The notes beneath the pieces are model-generated. The model did no database searches, was not told the DNA's origin, and saw only the letters and a list, made by a program, of their open reading frames with translations. 64,000 bases of DNA, taken from assembly GCA_020631735.1 (NCBI GenBank), contig CM036223.1:9586191-9650190 (forward strand), in the 5' to 3' direction. Position 1 is the first letter of the stretch. Each line of letters starts with the position of its first letter. This DNA comes from Saccharum officinarum. Taxonomy: Eukaryota; Streptophyta; Magnoliopsida; Poales; Poaceae. The position numbers were made by a program, and so were the translations under genes. Below are positions 23,283 to 34,717 of the stretch, piece by piece.

Positions 23283-24466
23283 ATGCACCCCACCCACTTA
23301 TTGACATGCCTCTCCTTCGACATTGCAAGGTAAAGTTGATTGACATGTCATTCATCCTATGCTAAGGACTTGCTAGAGCATGTAGACATAATAAGTGGTA
23401 TGCATGAGCATTCATGATAAATCAAATGAATTTGATGGATATATGTTACCACTATTGCCTCTATGTTTGTTTTGATCTAGTGGTGGCATATGACATGTTT
23501 GTGAGCTTGTAAACCTAGTGTTGAATCTAGAAGATTTGCTATAAGTGTTTAATTCAACATAGGCAAGATAACCCTTGTTTTGAGGAGTGAAGAAGCTTGT
23601 CTTTGGTTCAAATCGAATTAAATATCTTTGGCAAGTATTCTAGGTTAAACCAAATTTGATAAATTTTTTAACCTTACATGTGGAATCGAATTAATTTCAA
23701 TCTACTCCATCAAACACTTTTCCTTCTCTCCACAATTTGATCCCATTTTTGGGTAAGTTGTTGACAAAGGGGGAGAGAAAAAGATGATTCAACTTGATAA
23801 AGGGGTAAATAAAATTTATGATGAGAAAAAGATGATTCAACATGATAAAGGGGTAAATAAAATTTTTGATGCACACAAGTAGGGGGAGCAAGCTCATAAA
23901 CAAAGTTGTTGCATTTGTTTGTGCATTTTCATATGACTTGCTCATTGCACATGTATTTAAATTCAATATACATGCTTGTGTGGTGCAATGCTAGTATAGA
24001 ACTTGGATGATGAAATGATCTACTAGCATGCATAGGAATAGTTTTACTTGTGGTATCTAGACTTGCCTAAGGTTGTTTTTACAAGTGGTCCAAGAACCTT
24101 TACATATAATGTTGATCTCACGGGGTTCTTGAGTTTTGATGGATGTCTAGTTACTTCATGATGCTAAGGATGGTGTAAAAGGCAACTCCGATTGGTATCA
24201 CGCTTCAAAGGTCCATTTCTTACACCTTAGCATCATTTTGGTAGAATTACTCTCCCAACACTTCTATCCATGCATATGTGCAAAGCTTTCAATCCAAACT
24301 CTATGCACATATGTAGGGGGAGCTAATGCTACCAAAACCGAGCTTGTGATAATTGTCCAAACTTTACTTATGAGCAAAATGATTGGACAAGTATGACAAG
24401 TTCAAAACTTTTATTATCAAAATCATCTTTGTGAGGGTTGTCATCAATTACCAAAAAGGGGGAGAT
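23283..24466 (+). other. Sire-2 3' noncoding region with multiple polypurine tracts
   Basis: No coding frame. Polypurine tracts lie near 23766, 23881 and 24315, and the LTR-adjacent one, AAAAAGGGGGAGA, is at 24453-24465. Only the last is expected to prime the plus strand. The others are the Sirevirus-specific extra copies. An env-like frame, present in some Sireviruses, is absent. Confidence 0.85.
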
Positions 24467-26732
24467 TGAAAGTCCCTAGTTTGGTTTTGGCTAATTGATG
24501 AAACCTAGGACTAACCTTTGTATCTAAGTGGATGATTTAGATAAAGGTGGTCATTGAATATGAGACATGACATTGACTCATATGACCAAGATGGTGAAGA
24601 CCAAGATGAGGCTTGGCTCGATGGACCGGTTGTGAAGGTGAAGGGCAAGTCGAGGCTTCGAAGCGAAGGACCATGCGATGGTGAAGCTTGAGCAAGACTT
24701 GGCGCCGATGGACCGATGCAACGGTGAAGAGCAAGTGAAGTCAAGGTCGATGGATCGAGACGGTCATGTGATGATATGAAGTGGATCATATCATTTGGAG
24801 AAACAAAATGGGCTCAAGGCAAAGGTATAACCATAGGGCCATTTTGTTTTACACTCAAGACACCATAGAGGGTGTGAGTGGTTTAGGTCGATAGCCGAAC
24901 TATTAAGAGGGGAAGTCTTATCGGTTATTCGACGCACGGGTGCCACTAGGTGAATTCATGAAGTGCATTGCATGTAGGGCCTAGTGAGCTAACTGGAAAA
25001 CCTTTGAAAATGATTGAGAAAAAGCTAACACACAAGCACATGGAGATGTACACTTGATGGTGTTGGCACATTTGCAAAGGTGGCGTTGGTCGCGCTGTGG
25101 TTTGCGGGTATAGAGAGGTTTGGGTTCCTCTCTCTCTCCCGCCGAGCGTGCGAGCGCGGGATTCAGGCGATTTCGGGGAAATGAAATGCCTATTTTCCAT
25201 TGCGCCGGAAGTCGGAAAAGAAACGGAGGCGAACGCGGTCACAGAGGTGACGGACGCAGCACCGGACGCTGCACCGGACGCTGCACCGGACGCGGTCACT
25301 GTGGACCGGCGCGTCCGGTCAGTGCAGCGCGGGCGTCAGGCGCGCGAGCTAGGGTTTGGCACCAGCGCGTCCGGTGACCCACGGGACCGGCGCGTCCGGT
25401 CTGGCGAACAGCGAGTCACGTAGTCTTCGGACGCGGTGCGCGTCCGGTGTCACACCATCGGACGCGTCCGGTGGTCTCGGGAGCTTACTGGACTCGCACC
25501 GGACGCGGGTACTGTGGCGTCCGGTGGTGGCGAGAAGCGCGTCCGGTGGTTGCTTCGCGGGCGCGGGTGCTGTGCGCACCGGCGCGTCCGGTGGTTCGCA
25601 GCAGCGCGTCCGGTGGGTCGTTTGACCGTTGGCACGCAGTGACCGTTGGAGGATCTAACGGACGAATTTGAAATTCGGAGGACACGCGGATGTCGGAGGG
25701 CACCGGACGCGGTTGAGCGCGTCCGGTGAGTTACCACCGGCGCGTCCGGTGCTCCCGCAGAAAACGGACAAGTGGGTTGTAACGGCTCTTTTTGGATGGG
25801 TTGCTTATAAATACTTGTTGGCCGGCCCTTGGGGAGGCAGCTTGCTATTTCTAACATACTTGTGCATCCTTTGAGCTAGAACAACTCCTCCCACTCATCT
25901 CTCTTGCTTGATTGCAAATCAAAAGTGAGATTGAGTGATCCCAAAGTGCATTGCATAGCTTGAGGGCATCTAGTGGCACTTGTGGGTGGTTTAGCCGGTG
26001 GATTTCTTGTTACTCTTGGAGAGTACCGCTCCTAGCCGGCTTGGAGATTGTTGGAGGCGTTGGCAAGAGAAGGTGATTGTTCTTGGCCACCTCCGGTTGT
26101 TTGTGAGAGGTTCTTGTGCTTTCCTCGCGGAGTGCCAAAAGCAACTTATTACATTGCGCGTGTCATTGAGTTACCTCACTTGAGAGTGGTGTCTTGCGGT
26201 GCCTTGCGGGGCGTGCCTTGAGGGGCAAGTGACTTGAGGGTCACACCGAGGAACCATCTAAGTGTTGGTCGACACAACCGGTGACGTAGCTTGTCGGTGC
26301 ACAAGTGAACACCGGGTGAACAAAAATATTGTGTCTCTTGTCTCCCGGTGATTGGTCTACATATTGTGTTGTTGTCAATATTAATTGATTGTATATCATC
26401 TTGGTGATTGGCAACATCTTCACTCCACCGTCGGTATAAGATTCACAATCCTATCTCTTGCACTTATCTTTACTAGATTATCTTGTGTAGCTCTAGTAGT
26501 ACCTTTGCTAGTTGTTGTTAGCTTGCTCACTAGTGTAAGTTTTAGTGACCTAGCCCTTGTGTGAATTAGAGATCATAATCTACTAGACTTGTGGATAGGA
26601 GGCTTGCATCACTTCCGTAGGCTAAGCAAAACTCGCTTTACGCCGTTTGTTATTCTAACAAGTTTGCTTAGTGGTACTTGTAGAATTTTTAATAGGCTAT
26701 TCACCCCCCCTCTAGCCATCTAGGACCTTACA
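24467..26732 (+). repeat. Sire-2 3' LTR
   Basis: 2266 bp, nearly identical to the 5' LTR. Of the seven single-base indels I see, most are one base shorter here in short homopolymers. It contains the CGTCCGGT cluster at 25255-25753 and a TATA box at 25806. Right target duplication CCTTG is at 26733-26737. Confidence 0.96.
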
Positions 26733-26737
26733 CCTTG

Positions 26738-26968
26738 GCCTGGGCGTAGATGCATAATGAAAAACCCCCAAGTTAGTACTTATATAAGCCACCTAAAAAT
26801 CCTTATATGGGCATAAGGAAATTGACCACTGGCATACTTAGGTTTAAAATTTAGATTTGACAAACCTATATATAACTATAAGTTGATAAAACTGATTTTA
26901 TAAAACAAAACCTTTGTTTTAAATACACATATGACAAGTTTAATGTTGAATCTTGCTCTGATACCAGC
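26738..26968 (-). other. Element B internal region, PBS-proximal part
   Basis: Short remainder of the B internal region right of Sire-2. The complement of the PBS TGGTATCAGAGC is GCTCTGATACCA at 26955-26966, two bases from the LTR. No coding sequence. Confidence 0.85.
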
Positions 26969-27807
26969 TGTAACGGAACCGTCCAAATTATAAGAGCACA
27001 AGTACAAAAACAATCACCGAAATGATCAAATTCTCGCACTTGAGCCCATATAACTCCGGTAGTCCAATGAAATCACGAGGGATTTCAAACCAATCAACAT
27101 ACCAGCCAAGATCGTAGTGATTCAACATAACAAGTCACATGTTATAACCATTTCACAAGTAATTGAATATACATCGGAGTTCAACATAGTTATTACAACT
27201 TAAGTTCAAAAGTAGCGGAAGCAAAGTAATTTAAAACTAACATAAATCTTATTTCAAATACATGCCAGTACCACGGTCGACTTCCAACAAAAGCATTAGA
27301 GATAAGGTAGCTCAGAAGGATCATGCCCATGATCACACTCTGCCACAAGGCAGGAGTCAACCAACTCTTGCAGCCGCCATGATACATCACAACCTGCAAC
27401 AAGTGGGGATAAAACCCTGAGTACGAGAAAGTACTCAGCTAGACTTACCCGTCAGAAACCAGAAATAAGGTGACACCAAGGATCATGCAAGGCTGATATG
27501 AAGTGGGCTAGCTTGACAACATTTTGCATAAAAGCTTATTATGAATAAGTAATCATTAATGCTTAAGCATCAAGTTAATTATCATTAACCTGTCATCTAT
27601 ATTAGCACCTGTACTAGAGCACTCACTTTATTAGGAGCAAACAATATTAACCATAGCAGGAATAAATTGAGGCAACCTTTCCATCGTGATCCAATTAACC
27701 ATCCGTTCAATTTAATGGAATCTACGTTGCCGCTGCTCAAGTCAAGTGCTCACTAACCGGGAGCGACGGCGATTCGAATCGAATTCCTATCCAGCTGGAG
27801 GGGTATT
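26969..27807 (-). repeat. Element B 5' LTR (right copy), first part
   Basis: Matches 5644-6482 with about 10 substitutions. The last five bases, GTATT (27803-27807), are the left target duplication of element C. The LTR continues at 38033. Confidence 0.92.
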
Positions 27808-30610
27808 TGTCACACCCGGTTTTAAGGACAAAACCAGACATACACCATATGTGAAATAAAGAAGACAAATCTCACATATAGCCACAGATAAGTGTAATAT
27901 CGAAAGACAAATGCTTAATATACATTACACAATAGTATAAAATATACCTTAATGAGCAACACAGCGGAAAGACAACTCCGAACACCGGGTGTAGACCTCA
28001 CTCCAGGATCAAACTAACTGGTTGATCACAAGCCTAACAATTCCAGAATCTAACAATCTGGTACCCTTCCTGAGATGTGGGAAATAGCAAGAGTGAGTCC
28101 ATGTCGAACTCAACAAATATAACATGGGGTTCATGAAGCTCAAAAAGTTTGACACGGGTTTACTGCAATAGCTTTTAGTAAGTCACCTCTCTTTAACATA
28201 ATCATAGTGAGAGCAATCATTAGAGCACCAAAAATAACAACCAAATCATGCTCTAGCCCTCACTATAGAGCCATATTCTTTAACAGCATCAATTTAAAAG
28301 CGTTATTGCATATATCATTAGTCAAGTTACAGATCATATGGTTTATTTATCTTGAGCACTAGCATAAATACTACCCAATGCAATATTCCACGGTGTCAAG
28401 GTACAAGATACAAAAGCTAGGGTATCCTTAATGGTAACAAGGTAGACACATGCACATGAATTAAGTATATTAAAGGTGAATAGGAAACAAGGATGATCCC
28501 ATGCTATACTTGCCTTAAATTGAGATCCTTTCTCTGATCCAAATCTTCAATTAATAGCTTCTTGAATCTCCACGTAAATCTCACCGACTGGACTTGATCA
28601 ATAAATCACCACACACACATCGAGCAATCATACACGAAGCAAACAATGAATAATAATTAGAAGAGTACACCAAACATATGAAACAATAAGTGAAAAGGTT
28701 TTAAAGATGTTCTACGCATTGCTACGAACACACAGACACAAAAAACACGCTAATCGGAGCTACGGTAAAAGAAACGACTACCGAAAGATTTTGTTGTATA
28801 AAACAGAAAATTATAGGTCTCATTTGTTTTAACTATTTAAAATCATATATATAGGATAAAATACTTTTTATAGATATTCAAAAGTGACTTAGGCTAAATT
28901 ACATTTAAATTTAGAAAACTAAAGGAGAAATCAATAATATTTTATTTATAAATCTAGTTGCATAGTTATTAATCAAATTAGATCTAAACCATGAAATTCC
29001 AGAGATTTTGATAAAGAAAACATTAATACTATTACATAGTTCATGTTGTTATAAATCCATTGCAATTTGAACGGACTAATTCGGAATTAAAACAAATAAG
29101 TTATGAATTAAACGAGATTTTCTTTAGTAAAATAATAGATTAAATCTAACATCGAATCTTAAAGGTAGAAAACCTAACCAACAGTAACACTAACAGTATA
29201 AAAAGTTTGTAAAACTCTTCTACACATTACTTCGATCACATAGACGTAAAGATCACGAAATTTGGACTTAAAACGTAAAAGTTATGAGTTTTCTAAGATT
29301 TCCTATAGATAAATAATTACTTTAATATAAACTCGAAAATAAATTAATTCAAACCTACTGTACAGTTGCATCATTAGATAGAGCTCTCAAATATGAATCT
29401 AACGCAATTTGAATGGATCAAATCGGAGTTAAAACGAAGATTCTACGGCTAAAACAATCTGAGTGGCAAAACTGTAAATATGAGAAAGCGTATTTTTCTT
29501 TTTCCGAAACGAATTACGTTTTCAACTAATCAAAGCGTATTTTTCCGTTTTACGTTTTGGACCGCGGGTTACAAACTCTGAAACCTCAGGGACTCTTTAG
29601 CAAAAATGTCGGCCGAAGGGGTATCTTTGATTTTCAATCGTCGGATTCAAAACGAACGGCCTAGATCTAATCGGGGGAGAGAGAGGGAAGACGCCGGCGG
29701 CGCTCCGACCGATTTCCGGCCCGTCGGTGGCCTCCCGCGGCGGCGCCATGGCCGGGAACCGCCAAAACTCGACTCCAGCACCAAACGACGAAAAGGAAAA
29801 CACAGGGAGAAAGAGCAGCTCACTGCGAACTCACCCCGAGCGAAAACGAAGTCGATGGTGGACCGAGGAAGGCGTGCGGCTCGAAGGGGCGGACGGCTAG
29901 GGCTACGGCTCGAGCGTGGCCTCCTCGGACGACGTCGGTCCTCTGCTTCGGTGCAAGATGGAGCGGAGGGGTGCGGCATCCGCTTTTATAGCCTAGTGGT
30001 GCTCTAAACAAGGAAAGAAGAAATTGAAGAGGGAAATTCGATCGGTGATGTTTTTGGAAAGAACCCGTCGCCGGCTTGAGGAAGGGGACGACCTGACGTG
30101 CGGGCCCGTGTCGTCAGCGACTGGAAGGAGAAGGGAAAAGGGAAGGAGACGCTGACAGGCGGACCCCACATGTCGGCGACTCGGGAGGGAAATCGGCGGC
30201 GACTGAGTGCGGGACGCGAGCGCTCGCGCGGGTTGGGCCGGCGGCTGCGGCTTGGGCTCGGCCCATGCGGGAGCGGACGCGGGAGGAGGAAGCGGGCTGC
30301 TGAGGCAGGCCGGGGAATTGGGCTGCGGGAGGAAAGCGGCCCGAGAGAAGAAAAAAATTCCTTTCCTTTTTCTTTTCTAATTTTTCAAAGCAAATTTTCA
30401 AATGATTTTCAAATCCAAATTTAAATTTGATCAAACCACTCAAACCAAAAATTTAAATGCAACAGCATGAGTGCACAAACATATTTCTACTCTTATATTT
30501 GATTTTAAATTTATAAAAATTATTATTATTCTAAATTTGCATGCTCACTAAAATATATAAAAATCATATTTTTCCTATTTTTCATTTCTTCAAAATTTTA
30601 GGGTGTTACA
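27808..30610 (-). repeat. Element C 3' LTR (left copy)
   Basis: 2803 bp. Nearly identical to the right copy except for a patch at about 28185-28312, which corresponds to about 620 bp in the right LTR, and several one-base-shorter homopolymers in the GC-rich part (near 29928, 29981, 30186, 30192). A GC-rich leader segment lies at 29600-30350. Confidence 0.92.
29983..29990 (-). promoter_or_regulatory. Probable TATA box of element C LTR
   Basis: TATAAAAG on the minus strand, in GGCTATAAAAGC. The same octamer is at 37397-37404 in the right LTR, the copy that would drive transcription of the element. Confidence 0.6.
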
Positions 30611-30648
30611 ATTCTACCCCCCTTAAGATGAATCTCGTCCCGAGATTC
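30611..30648 (-). promoter_or_regulatory. Element C polypurine tract with perfect 8-bp palindrome
   Basis: On the minus strand GAATCTCG-GGA-CGAGATTC (30630-30648) is followed by ATCTTAAGGGGGGTAGAAT and the LTR start TGTAACACCC. The hairpin-capable palindrome occupies the same place as in A (46776-46795). Confidence 0.85.
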
Positions 30649-31490
30649 GGAAGATAATGACAAAAGAGATAGGGATAGTTCGTCTCTAGATTGTTCTTCA
30701 CTTCATCGTGTAGTTCCATCGTCTTGATAAGAATTCCGTCTTACTTTGCATACATGTAACTAATTCAAGATTTTTGACAAATGCTCCAAACAATACTCTG
30801 GTATCTCCAATCACTAGGCACCTTTCCTATAATATGAATTTTCTTCCTAAAAATACTTATCTTCCAACAGAGCCTGACGAATCTCTTAGTCAGAAAGAAT
30901 TTCTACTACCAACCTTCAAAACATTAATGATTCTGGTCAAGTTGCTCAAATTTGGAATACGATTCTTAATCCTTGGTGTCACCCGAACCTTCTTAGCATT
31001 ATTCTCCATTGCTAAGGGCATCGGCTGCGACTTTTACTTCTCCAAGTAATAGCATTTTTTTTCCAAGTCCTAATCCATTTCATTCCAACGAGGATATCAC
31101 AAATTCAAGACCAACTTAGCGAAGATGTCCTGTAGATTCTTGTGACCCTCCTATATGTCACTTTTCTTCCAAAAGTCAGTACTCCTTAGTGAAAAACTCC
31201 AGATAACACGTTAGGTAATTCAACCCATACTTCCTTAGTTGACTTAATGAACAAAGTACTATATTTTTCTTCTTGCATAAGGACACATCCCACACCTTGA
31301 TAAGGTGCATCATTGTAGATATGAAGCTCTTGTCTGGATCTGACAAAGCTAATACTTGGGTTTTACTTCAACCTTTTCTTAGACTCCTTCAAACATTTGC
31401 CTGAGGTCTCTTGATCTAAACGAACTTAAAAGCTTCTCCAAAGTTATTTATTCCTCTGCTATGACTTCAGTAAACTCATGGTCCACTTTG
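30649..31490 (-). other. Element C internal region, LTR-proximal noncoding part
   Basis: AT-rich, with no RT, RNase H or integrase motif on the minus strand where pol would be expected. Frames here are short; the longest (30774-31049, plus strand) is antisense and unrecognised. Confidence 0.7.
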
Positions 31491-32171
31491 CTATCCTTGA
31501 TCATTCTCATCTCCCTCAGGTAAAAGTCGACCACCTTGATACTCAATTCTTTTCCCTGTCGGTGTTGTTAAGAGCATTGTGCACCGAGTACCATGAATCA
31601 CTCCTTTATGTGCACAGAGCCATCCATTACCAAGAACCATGCGAATTTTAAGTGACTCCAACACAATGAGTGTTGCGGTGAAGTTTTCCTTGTTTATGAC
31701 AAGACTAACATTCGGGCATATCTGATCTGCCTGCATTTCTCCCACTGGGGTTTGAACTAGCAAAGGCCTCCTCATTGGACACTTCACCATCTTGCACGTC
31801 TCTACCATGTAGGCAGAAATGAAAGAATGCGAAGCACTAGGGTCAAATAGAGCAAAAACTTGTACTGAACTTACTTGAATATAACCTCCCACTACTTTGG
31901 TAACTCCATGAATTTTATCCATATCCACATTGCTTAGTCTCCCATTGACATAGTTTTGCTGCGCTTTGCTTCCTTGAACAGGCTTCTTATGGGCTTTCCT
32001 TTTTCGCTTTCGTTGTTGTGGATTCTGACTTAGTTCACTCCCAACTTGTTCTTCAACATTGTTGTTTTGATAGTGCTCAACTTCATCATACCCATAACAT
32101 TCTTCAATGGCAGAAATATCAGTCTTTTCCCACATATTAGCGCAAAACATCATATAGGGCTCCTGAGTCAT
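31491..32171 (-). pseudogene. Element C second retropepsin-like domain (226 aa frame)
   Basis: Minus-strand frame. It has an acidic N-terminal part, a basic linker (RKRKRKAHKK) and a domain homologous to the protease at 33254-33743. Shared landmarks are NGRLSNVDMDKI, LFDPSASHSFIS, VETPxGE-like VQTPVGEMQAD and LTTPTGKRIEY. The site normally D-S/T-G reads D-P-S in both copies. The downstream motif usually GIDWL reads GNGWL here, so this copy looks more decayed. It is a diverged tandem duplicate lying after the first one in the direction of transcription. Catalytic activity is unlikely. It could be a retained Gag-processing or structural domain, but nothing here shows that. Confidence 0.75.
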
Positions 32172-33253
32172 GAGACACTACACTTCCTGTTATCAAGTGA
32201 CCAACATCAGCAACGCGAACAAGTATAGATGATCATAATCATGAACTATCTAAAAGGACAACTCTTGTCTCCATGGATCCAAAATTATCAACCTTGTTAA
32301 CAGAATATTTTTGCTCAAGAGTGGCAACTCAATCCTGGAGACTAACCAATACTTCCAACTAAAGAGTTCAATCTTAATAATCCTTCTTTGCATTGGCTAC
32401 CCCCCTTAAAATAAGGGACACTGAATAGGTAGCTTGAACCCTTTTCTAGATGAGCTAAAAAGTGTTCTGACATCCCAATGATTCTCTTGTGTATGGGTAA
32501 GAACAAGAAATCTGAAATTTTTTTCGCGAGCAGGAAATCAGCAGTGCAGTAAAACAGCTGTAACTCTCATTCTGTTAATCCAATGAAGCTGTAGTTTATA
32601 CCGATGGAAAGCTTATAAAATTCTCTACAACTTTCTTATAGAACGTACTTCCAGATTCTGTAGTTAACTTGGTCAAAAACAGTACATATCAGAAACTGCT
32701 CCAGGTTTATGACAGCACAGATACATTGCCTTATGCTTTTTGTATCTCCCAACCCACAACAGCTATGAGGGTGGTTCTTGCATTTAGAGGAAGATATTGA
32801 AGTCTACTCTTGTCCAGAATTTTCTCATGATTTTTGGTCTTTCAAGAACAGAGATATAAGTTGATAAAGACAGGCTGCTCTAGAAGACAAGATATAGAAA
32901 GTAGAAGATAACCAAAACCCAGCTATTTATTTCATTAATCCTTATACCTTATACATATAAACTAAATGAAATCATGGTCAAAACCCACGAGATCATTCCA
33001 CTCATTACAAAATTCCAACTCAAGCATAAACATAAGCACAAAACAACTAAACACTTAAATATTCATAAGCCACACATTAAGACGACTCAACTTGGCTACT
33101 AACGGTTTTATTACACGGGACATAACTCCTATTCCTTAAACATGGTGTGATTGTAGCAGCATCCAGAGTAGATAACGTCTCTTACATTCCTTATTGCTTT
33201 ATATGGACATCTGAATCTCTGCATCCCTCTTTACCATTCTTATAACTCATACC
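32172..33253 (-). other. Element C spacer between the two protease copies
   Basis: About 1.1 kb without coding sequence. It includes a GGAAAGCTTATAAAATTCTCTAC block near 32606 of the type repeated in B LTRs. A second zinc knuckle was not found here. Confidence 0.65.
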
Positions 33254-34475
33254 TTAAGATGGGTCAACCTGGTATCCCTCAGGTATAGATTTAATACCCT
33301 CATACTTAATCCTTTCTCCTGAAAGTGTAGTTAGAAACACTGAACATTGGGCATACTCAATCACTCCTTTACAAGTAGATAACCAGTCTATTCCCAGGAT
33401 AACATCAATGCCCATTAATTCCAAAACAATGAGGTTTACCTTAAAATTTACCCCCTTTATGTCAAAACTAACTTTTGGGCATACGCGGTCTGCCTTTATT
33501 TCACCTCTTGGAGTTTCAACCAAAACTGTTTTTCCCCCTTGGAAGCATAAGTATGTTATGATCTTTTACATATTGTCTAGATATGAATGAATGTGAGGCA
33601 CTGGGGTCAAACAAAACCTTGGCATTTCCTGAACTTACTGGAATTGATCCAAACACGACCTCCTTAGCTCCAGGAATGGTGGAAATATCCACATGTTTCA
33701 ACCTTCCATGATTGTAATTTCTCTTTAATTTATTTCCCTGCACATGCTCCTTTTGGACATCCTATCCTGGGTCTCGCTGTTGTGGATTCTTCTGTGGGCA
33801 AGATTTGATATAATGTCCTTCCTGCTGGCAATGATAACACTTTCTCTTAGCTGGATCTTTTGTGATGTCATACTCCAAGGAACTGTTGTTTGGTATGTTG
33901 CTATCTTGCTGGCCATAAAAGTTCACCTTCGTCTCTTTGGCTTGTTTCCTAGCTTGTTTGGCCTTTCGGGGTTGATACTCCTTATAGGTAATTGTCCATC
34001 CATCTATGACTACTTCATGGGGAGTAGTTTTAGCGGGAGGGGCTTCTAACTCTTCAGGGTTTGGATTTGTTTGACAGGGGATCAGGGCTGCATGTGACAA
34101 TGTAGTATAACTTGCTTGCTGATTGTTTTCCACAAGTGGTTCAAATGAGATTGCCTTTCTCTTCTTGTCCATGTTGATCGCAAAATTTGGATCCACCTGG
34201 ACTTTCCCCTTATTAGACTCGTTTCGAAGACAGGGAAAACCATAATGCTTACAGCAGTGACATTGTTCCTGCTCTCCAAATGCCTTATTATCAACATCTT
34301 TATTGGATTTCATATTCTTCCAAACTTCTACTACTTTTATCTTCTCTGACCCCTTGGATATGTTGGCTTGACCTTGAGACAAGCATCGTTGAGAATTCCC
34401 ATGTTGAGCCATTTCTTCTAGTAATTGGTTTTGCATCGCTAATGGTTTCTTGTCAAAAGTGAGCAAGAGCGACAC
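33254..34475 (-). pseudogene. gag: Element C gag C-terminal region with zinc knuckle and retropepsin-like domain
   Basis: Minus-strand frame starting at 34475. No retrotransposon gag capsid domain is recognised in the N-terminal part. A CCHC knuckle, CYHCQQEGHYIKSC, lies near 33790-33835. An in-frame TAG at about 33762-33764 separates it from the protease, which continues in the same phase (NHGRLKHVDIS, then LFDPSASHSFIS near 33600-33635). A single-base change in the GGGGGAAAAA run near 33530 shifts the phase. The rest (VETPRGEIKADRVCPK, VILGIDWLSTCKGVI, LSGERIKYEG) ends at 33254. The catalytic triplet is D-P-S rather than D-S/T-G. RT and integrase do not follow. Gag-pol order and PBS position agree with minus orientation. 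Confidence 0.8.
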
Positions 34476-34717
34476 AATTCAGTTCTCTTAACCTCTGAAA
34501 TCCACAGTCTTCTCGTCACGAGCCGTCTAATAGACAAGGAGAAAAGGTTCAAAATAGAGACAAGGTTTTTATAAGAGAACGGGGATAGAATTAAGCATAA
34601 CTTTGAGAAAATAACAAAGTTAAAGAGAAGCAAGAAATAGGCAACAATGAGAACATGCTAAACGTCCAGTTCTAACTAGGCTTGCGTCCTACAGTCAGCA
34701 TTGCTCTGATACCAATC
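34476..34717 (-). promoter_or_regulatory. Element C leader with primer binding site
   Basis: Untranslated leader. The complement of the PBS, TTGCTCTGATACCA (34701-34714), reads TGGTATCAGAGCAA on the minus strand, a Met-tRNA primer site three bases from the LTR. Confidence 0.85.

Larger units (their letters stand above)
15685..26732 (+). mobile_element. Sirevirus-type Ty1/copia element Sire-2, structurally complete
   Basis: TG...CA ends (TGAAAGTCCC to GGACCTTACA) are flanked by the 5-bp duplication CCTTG (15680-15684, 26733-26737). The order is 5' LTR, PBS, gag, protease-integrase-RT-RNase H, noncoding 3' region with several AGGGGGAG tracts, 3' LTR. Integrase before RT identifies copia. The two-knuckle gag, multiple polypurine tracts and CG-rich LTR repeats identify a Sirevirus. 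There is no env-like frame. The LTRs differ by about 10 substitutions and 7 single-base indels by eye in 2.27 kb, so the insertion is recent. Confidence 0.97.
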
